This document shows positions 61,227 through 64,000 of a stretch of DNA of 64,000 bases, piece by piece. The notes under the pieces are model-generated. The model did no database searches. It had not been told where the DNA came from and saw nothing but the letters and a program-made list of their open reading frames with translations. The number at the start of each line of letters is the position of its first letter. Position 1 is the stretch's first letter. The translations under genes and the position numbers were made by a program. The stretch is from Gilliamella apicola (GTDB lineage: Bacteria > Pseudomonadota > Gammaproteobacteria > Enterobacterales > Orbaceae): NCBI RefSeq assembly GCF_000599985.1, contig NZ_CP007445.1, positions 558,001-622,000 of the forward strand. Direction: 5' to 3'.

Positions 61227-61499
61227 TGATTAATTCCTGTGTATACAGGGAACATAATTATTGGCGGTGCTACAAGCCATACCTTGTCGGTTTATCCCTG
61301 TGTATACAGGGAACATAACATTAAAATAGGAATTCCAACCACTGCCGCCGGTTTATCCCTGTGTATACAGGGAACATCTCCCTAGTTTCTGGATTGTAAT
61401 TGTCAGGCACGGTTTATCCCTGTGTATACAGGGAACATAACAAATCATAAAAGCTGATTGTAAAAAGGATCGGTTTATCCCTGTGTATACAGGGAACAT
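61227..61499 (-). CRISPR. CRISPR array 3, type I-E-like, 5 repeats
   Basis: Five 29-bp repeats at 61227, 61288, 61349, 61410 and 61471 with four 32-bp spacers, 61-bp period, same repeat and direction as arrays 1 and 2. The terminal repeat (61227) carries the same degenerate start (TGATTAAT) as array 2's terminal repeat plus one extra change, showing common descent, yet no spacer is shared. Confidence 0.97.
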
Positions 61500-61760
61500 A
61501 CCGATTATAACATATTGTTTTATAATTAAAATCTTGACTGTCAAATTTCTACCGATTTTTTAGGTTATTTTTTATCAAAATTAGTATTTATAACATTATG
61601 TTTTTATTTGATTAATTAAAATTAATAGAAGTTAAAATTAGATTCTACGGGATTCTACCGATTAGTTTATATTTTTCATGTAATTAAAAAAGTAAACAAT
61701 GAAATACAGAATTGCGATTTTTGAATAGCAAAAAAATGCTATGCAATATTAACACATCGA
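61500..61760 (-). promoter_or_regulatory. leader of CRISPR array 3
   Basis: Third near-identical leader copy, slightly more divergent in the TTTTTTAGGTTATTTTTTAT segment. The micro-frame MKYRIAIFE stops after nine codons (61699-61728), as in leader 2. Confidence 0.8.
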
Positions 61761-61789
61761 AGGTTTATCTCTATGTATACAGGGAACAC
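61761..61789 (-). repeat. orphan CRISPR repeat 3
   Basis: A lone 29-bp repeat, same variant as orphans 1 and 2 but ending AC. The following bases (61790-61870) resemble the active leader more closely than in the other two copies (TTTTATAATTAAAAT and TTTTTAGGTTGTTTT blocks). Confidence 0.85.
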
Positions 61790-62080
61790 TCTAATTATAA
61801 CTGTTTGTTTTATAATTAAAATAGCAACATTAAAATTTTTATCAACTTTTTAGGTTGTTTTATAATCAAATCATATTGATTTAACGAATATTTTTATTGA
61901 AAGCATAATTAATGTTATAAAGCTGATATTAACGAATCGGTTGCTAACAATAACTATATTGATTATTTTAATAATTTTAATTTAGCTTAAAAATGATAAT
62001 TATTATTATTTGATATTGATAATTGTGATCATTAGCAATAAGATATCACCACGCTATTACCGAAAGTTCAGGAGTATGTT
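61790..62080 (+). promoter_or_regulatory. upstream region of the iron operon with two Fur-like boxes
   Basis: The first ~80 bases are leader-like sequence. Then come Fur-type 7-1-7 sites: TGATAAT-T-ATTATTA (61994-62008, 13 of 14 positions) and TGATAAT-T-GTGATCA (62017-62031, 12 of 14). Fur binds TGATAAT-N-ATTATCA. An aggag ribosome site lies just before the ATG at 62081. Confidence 0.75.
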
Positions 62081-62719
62081 ATGCCTTGGGGTTTACGGAA
62101 GACCGTTTCCATTCTATTTTTATCATTGTTTTATTTACCACTTTGTTATGCCGATATTAATTTACCGTCACCGCAAACGAAAGATGGCATGAGTCTGTTT
62201 GAAAGTCTTAAAAAACGCGTATCAACGCCAGGTGGTGGATTTCCTGCTGGGCAAGTGACTGATGATGAATTATCCACAGTACTTTGGGCTGCTAGTGGAT
62301 TAAACCGTGGTAAGACAGGGTGGACAGTTCCGATGTCGAAAGGCAAAGCTCCTTACGTACGCATTTATGTTGCTAGTGAAAAGGGCACTTTTTTATATGA
62401 GTGGGATGGTCATTTTCTGCGTGAAATCAATAATCAAGATATCCGAGGTGATATTGGTCAGCAAAGCTTTACCAAACGTGCAGCTTATTCATTAATCTTT
62501 GTGTCAGATGCGAATGCATTGTCGGATATTAAACCAGACGAAGTCACAAATTTCAGTTATACCGCAGTTGGAGCTATGAGCCAAAATGTATATTTAGCAG
62601 CGGCGGCTTTAAAATTAAGTGCTCGTTATATCCATTCCATTAAGCCAGAAGCAATAAGCCAAGTATTACAATTGCCAAAAGACGATGTACCGTTAGGTAT
62701 GATTTTGTTAGGAAAGTAA
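62081..62719 (+). CDS. secreted SagB-type nitroreductase-fold flavoprotein
   Basis: A 212-residue protein with a Sec-type signal peptide (hydrophobic core 9-20, likely cleavage after CYA at 24; no twin arginine). The mature part has the nitroreductase/SagB pattern: SLFESLKKRVSTPGGGF (the KR-x-S FMN-phosphate contact), DELSTVLWAASGLNR, YDV-like AYSLIFVSD and QNVYLAAAALKL. Periplasmic members of this family have no firm role. It is followed after 15 bases by an FTR1 iron permease and preceded by Fur boxes, so reduction of ferric iron or of a chelate is a reasonable guess. Not the same as cytoplasmic NfsB at 44951. Confidence 0.8.
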   Translation: MPWGLRKTVSILFLSLFYLPLCYADINLPSPQTKDGMSLFESLKKRVSTPGGGFPAGQVTDDELSTVLWAASGLNRGKTGWTVPMSKGKAPYVRIYVASEKGTFLYEWDGHFLREINNQDIRGDIGQQSFTKRAAYSLIFVSDANALSDIKPDEVTNFSYTAVGAMSQNVYLAAAALKLSARYIHSIKPEAISQVLQLPKDDVPLGMILLGK

Positions 62720-62734
62720 AAGGTAAAGGACGTT

Positions 62735-63934
62735 ATGAAAAAGTTTTTTACATTAGCTTTATTGCTAATTGCTAGCTTGGTTGCTTTTGCACCCTCATCT
62801 TATGCTAATGAAAAACAGTACAAAAGCTGGAACGAAATTATTGATGAAATGGATGTTATCTTAAATGATGCCTATGATATCTATTTCATGAAAGATACAG
62901 AACGAGCTAAAGAACGCGTCAATAATGCCTATTTTGGATTTTATGAAAAGCATGGCGTTGAACGTGCGGTAATGTCTTATATTTCAGGAAAACGTGGCAC
63001 GGATACCGAATATCAGTTTGCTAAAATCAAGCGATTAATGACCAACGGCGCTCCAAATAAAACTGTTCGAGCTGAAATTGATGTAATTTTAAAAATGTTA
63101 CATGAAGATGCTAACGATTTAGATGGTAAAAAAGAGAGTGGTTTAAGTGTCTTTTTTGCATCATTTATTATTATTTTCCGTGAAGGTCTGGAAGCTATAT
63201 TAGTAATTGCCGCTATTTCTGCCTATTTAGTGCGTACCAATAACAAACCAATGTTAAAAGTGGTATATCTCAGCTCAATGGTAGCTATTTTAGCAAGCAT
63301 TCTTGCTGCCATTGCTTTGCATACTGTTGTAGGTTTAAGTGGCGCTAATCAAGAAATTATGGAAGGTGGCGCAATGTTATTGGCCACTGTTGTGCTGTTG
63401 TTTGTCAGTAACTGGATGGTTTCCAAAGCTGAAGCCGAAGCTTGGAAGAGTTATGTGGAAGGTAAAGTCCAAACTGCGGTAACTACTGGTAGCAGTTTTG
63501 CTTTAGGATTTGCTGCATTCTTAGCTGTATTTAGGGAAGGGGCTGAAACCATTATCTTTTATCAAGCTATGCTAGCTGATGCCAAAGAACATATGGATAT
63601 GGTGTGGTATGGTCTAGGTGTTGGAACGCTCATTTTAACATTTATCTTTCTTGTCATTCGTTTCGGTGCAGTTAGGTTACCACTTAAACCATTCTTTATT
63701 TGCACAAGCATGCTCATGTATTTAATGGCGATAGCTTTTGCTGGCGGTGGTGTAAAAGAGTTACAAGAAGCAGATATTATCCCGGTCACACCAGTTGATT
63801 TTATACACTCGGTTGAAATTTTGGGTATTTACCCAACTGTCGAGACATTGATACCGCAAGTAATTATGGTTCTTGTTGTAGTACTTTCTGTAATGTACTA
63901 CAAAAAAGGCAAAAACAATAAAAAAGAGCAATAA
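62735..63934 (+). CDS. FTR1-family iron permease
   Basis: A 399-residue protein: signal peptide (about 1-24), a periplasmic helical domain (about 25-135), then about seven membrane helices. Both REGLE-type iron motifs are present, REGLE at 149-153 and REGAE at 267-271. This is the bacterial FTR1 layout (FetM and Campylobacter p19-system type), which imports iron with periplasmic helper proteins. It follows the nitroreductase-like gene by 15 bases with an aaagga ribosome site. Helper genes, if any, would lie beyond the window end. Confidence 0.93.
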   Translation: MKKFFTLALLLIASLVAFAPSSYANEKQYKSWNEIIDEMDVILNDAYDIYFMKDTERAKERVNNAYFGFYEKHGVERAVMSYISGKRGTDTEYQFAKIKRLMTNGAPNKTVRAEIDVILKMLHEDANDLDGKKESGLSVFFASFIIIFREGLEAILVIAAISAYLVRTNNKPMLKVVYLSSMVAILASILAAIALHTVVGLSGANQEIMEGGAMLLATVVLLFVSNWMVSKAEAEAWKSYVEGKVQTAVTTGSSFALGFAAFLAVFREGAETIIFYQAMLADAKEHMDMVWYGLGVGTLILTFIFLVIRFGAVRLPLKPFFICTSMLMYLMAIAFAGGGVKELQEADIIPVTPVDFIHSVEILGIYPTVETLIPQVIMVLVVVLSVMYYKKGKNNKKEQ

Positions 63935-64000
63935 ATAAAAATCCACCTTGTTAAGCTTTAATGTTTGAATGGCAAAGATGGTGGAAAAGTAACAGGCTAT

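Larger units (their letters stand above)
57691..61499. repeat. direct duplication, right copy (leader-cassette-array)
   Basis: Second copy of the unit at 53457-57690, with CRISPR array 3 at its right end. The third leader (61500 onward) begins what would be a further copy but ends after the orphan repeat and its leader-like sequence. Confidence 0.9.

Noticed and set aside
63961..64000. ATG frame starting MFEWQRWWK at the right edge
   Set aside because: Open to the window end and suitably placed for a next iron-operon gene, but it has no ribosome site and only 13 codons are visible.

Overview
The window comes from an AT-rich, fermentative gammaproteobacterium. Protein likeness to Escherichia coli is strong throughout (PflB, RspA, RecA, LeuC, EttA), gene orders such as recA-recX-alaS-csrA-tRNA-Ser-tRNA-Arg and lptC-lptA-lptB-rpoN are the enterobacterial ones, and the base composition is much lower in GC. 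My best guess, from recall and not from a search, is the family Orbaceae (Gilliamella, Frischella or Orbus relatives of insect guts).

Layout. 1-3.6 kb: sugar or polyol catabolism pair (FGGY kinase and zinc dehydrogenase), a small membrane protein and YhbQ. 3.7-8.2 kb: srkA, yihA, argD (with a tandem ArgR operator in its promoter), then yggX-mltC. 8.3-12.6 kb: the anaerobic pyruvate module focA-pflB-pflA. 12.6-20.4 kb: rarD, serS, four tRNA genes, csrA, alaS, recX, recA with a LexA-box promoter. 20.8-26.7 kb: pqiABC envelope lipid transport, convergent with pabA and a pabB-pabC fusion. 26.7-33.9 kb: a 1.2-kb gene-free stretch, then an intact rspA-rspB-ydfJ-ydfI-rspR sugar-acid locus behind a perfect CRP site. 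34-38.6 kb: acyP, a secreted CHAP hydrolase, lptCAB and rpoN. 38.7-44.6 kb: a methyltransferase and leuABCD, preceded by an unlisted leucine leader peptide and attenuator. 44.9-52.9 kb: nfsB, ettA, ybjD, the LPS core genes waaP and waaG, and yhcC.

53.0-61.9 kb is the accessory region and the most unusual part. Three type I-E-like CRISPR arrays (6, 12 and 5 repeats, all with a 61-bp period) share nearly identical leaders. They alternate with two copies of a 4.2-kb cassette that encodes a PAAR-domain protein, which looks like a type VI secretion effector, followed by three mutually related small membrane proteins that look like immunity proteins. The whole block [leader, orphan repeat, cassette, array] is directly duplicated (53457-57690 and 57691-61499). 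The two copies differ mainly in the array spacers, in the C-terminal two thirds of the effector, and in the second half of the immunity protein next to it. No cas gene is in the window.

61.9-64 kb: two Fur-like boxes upstream of a secreted nitroreductase-fold protein and an FTR1-type iron permease, a possible reduce-and-import iron module cut by the window end.
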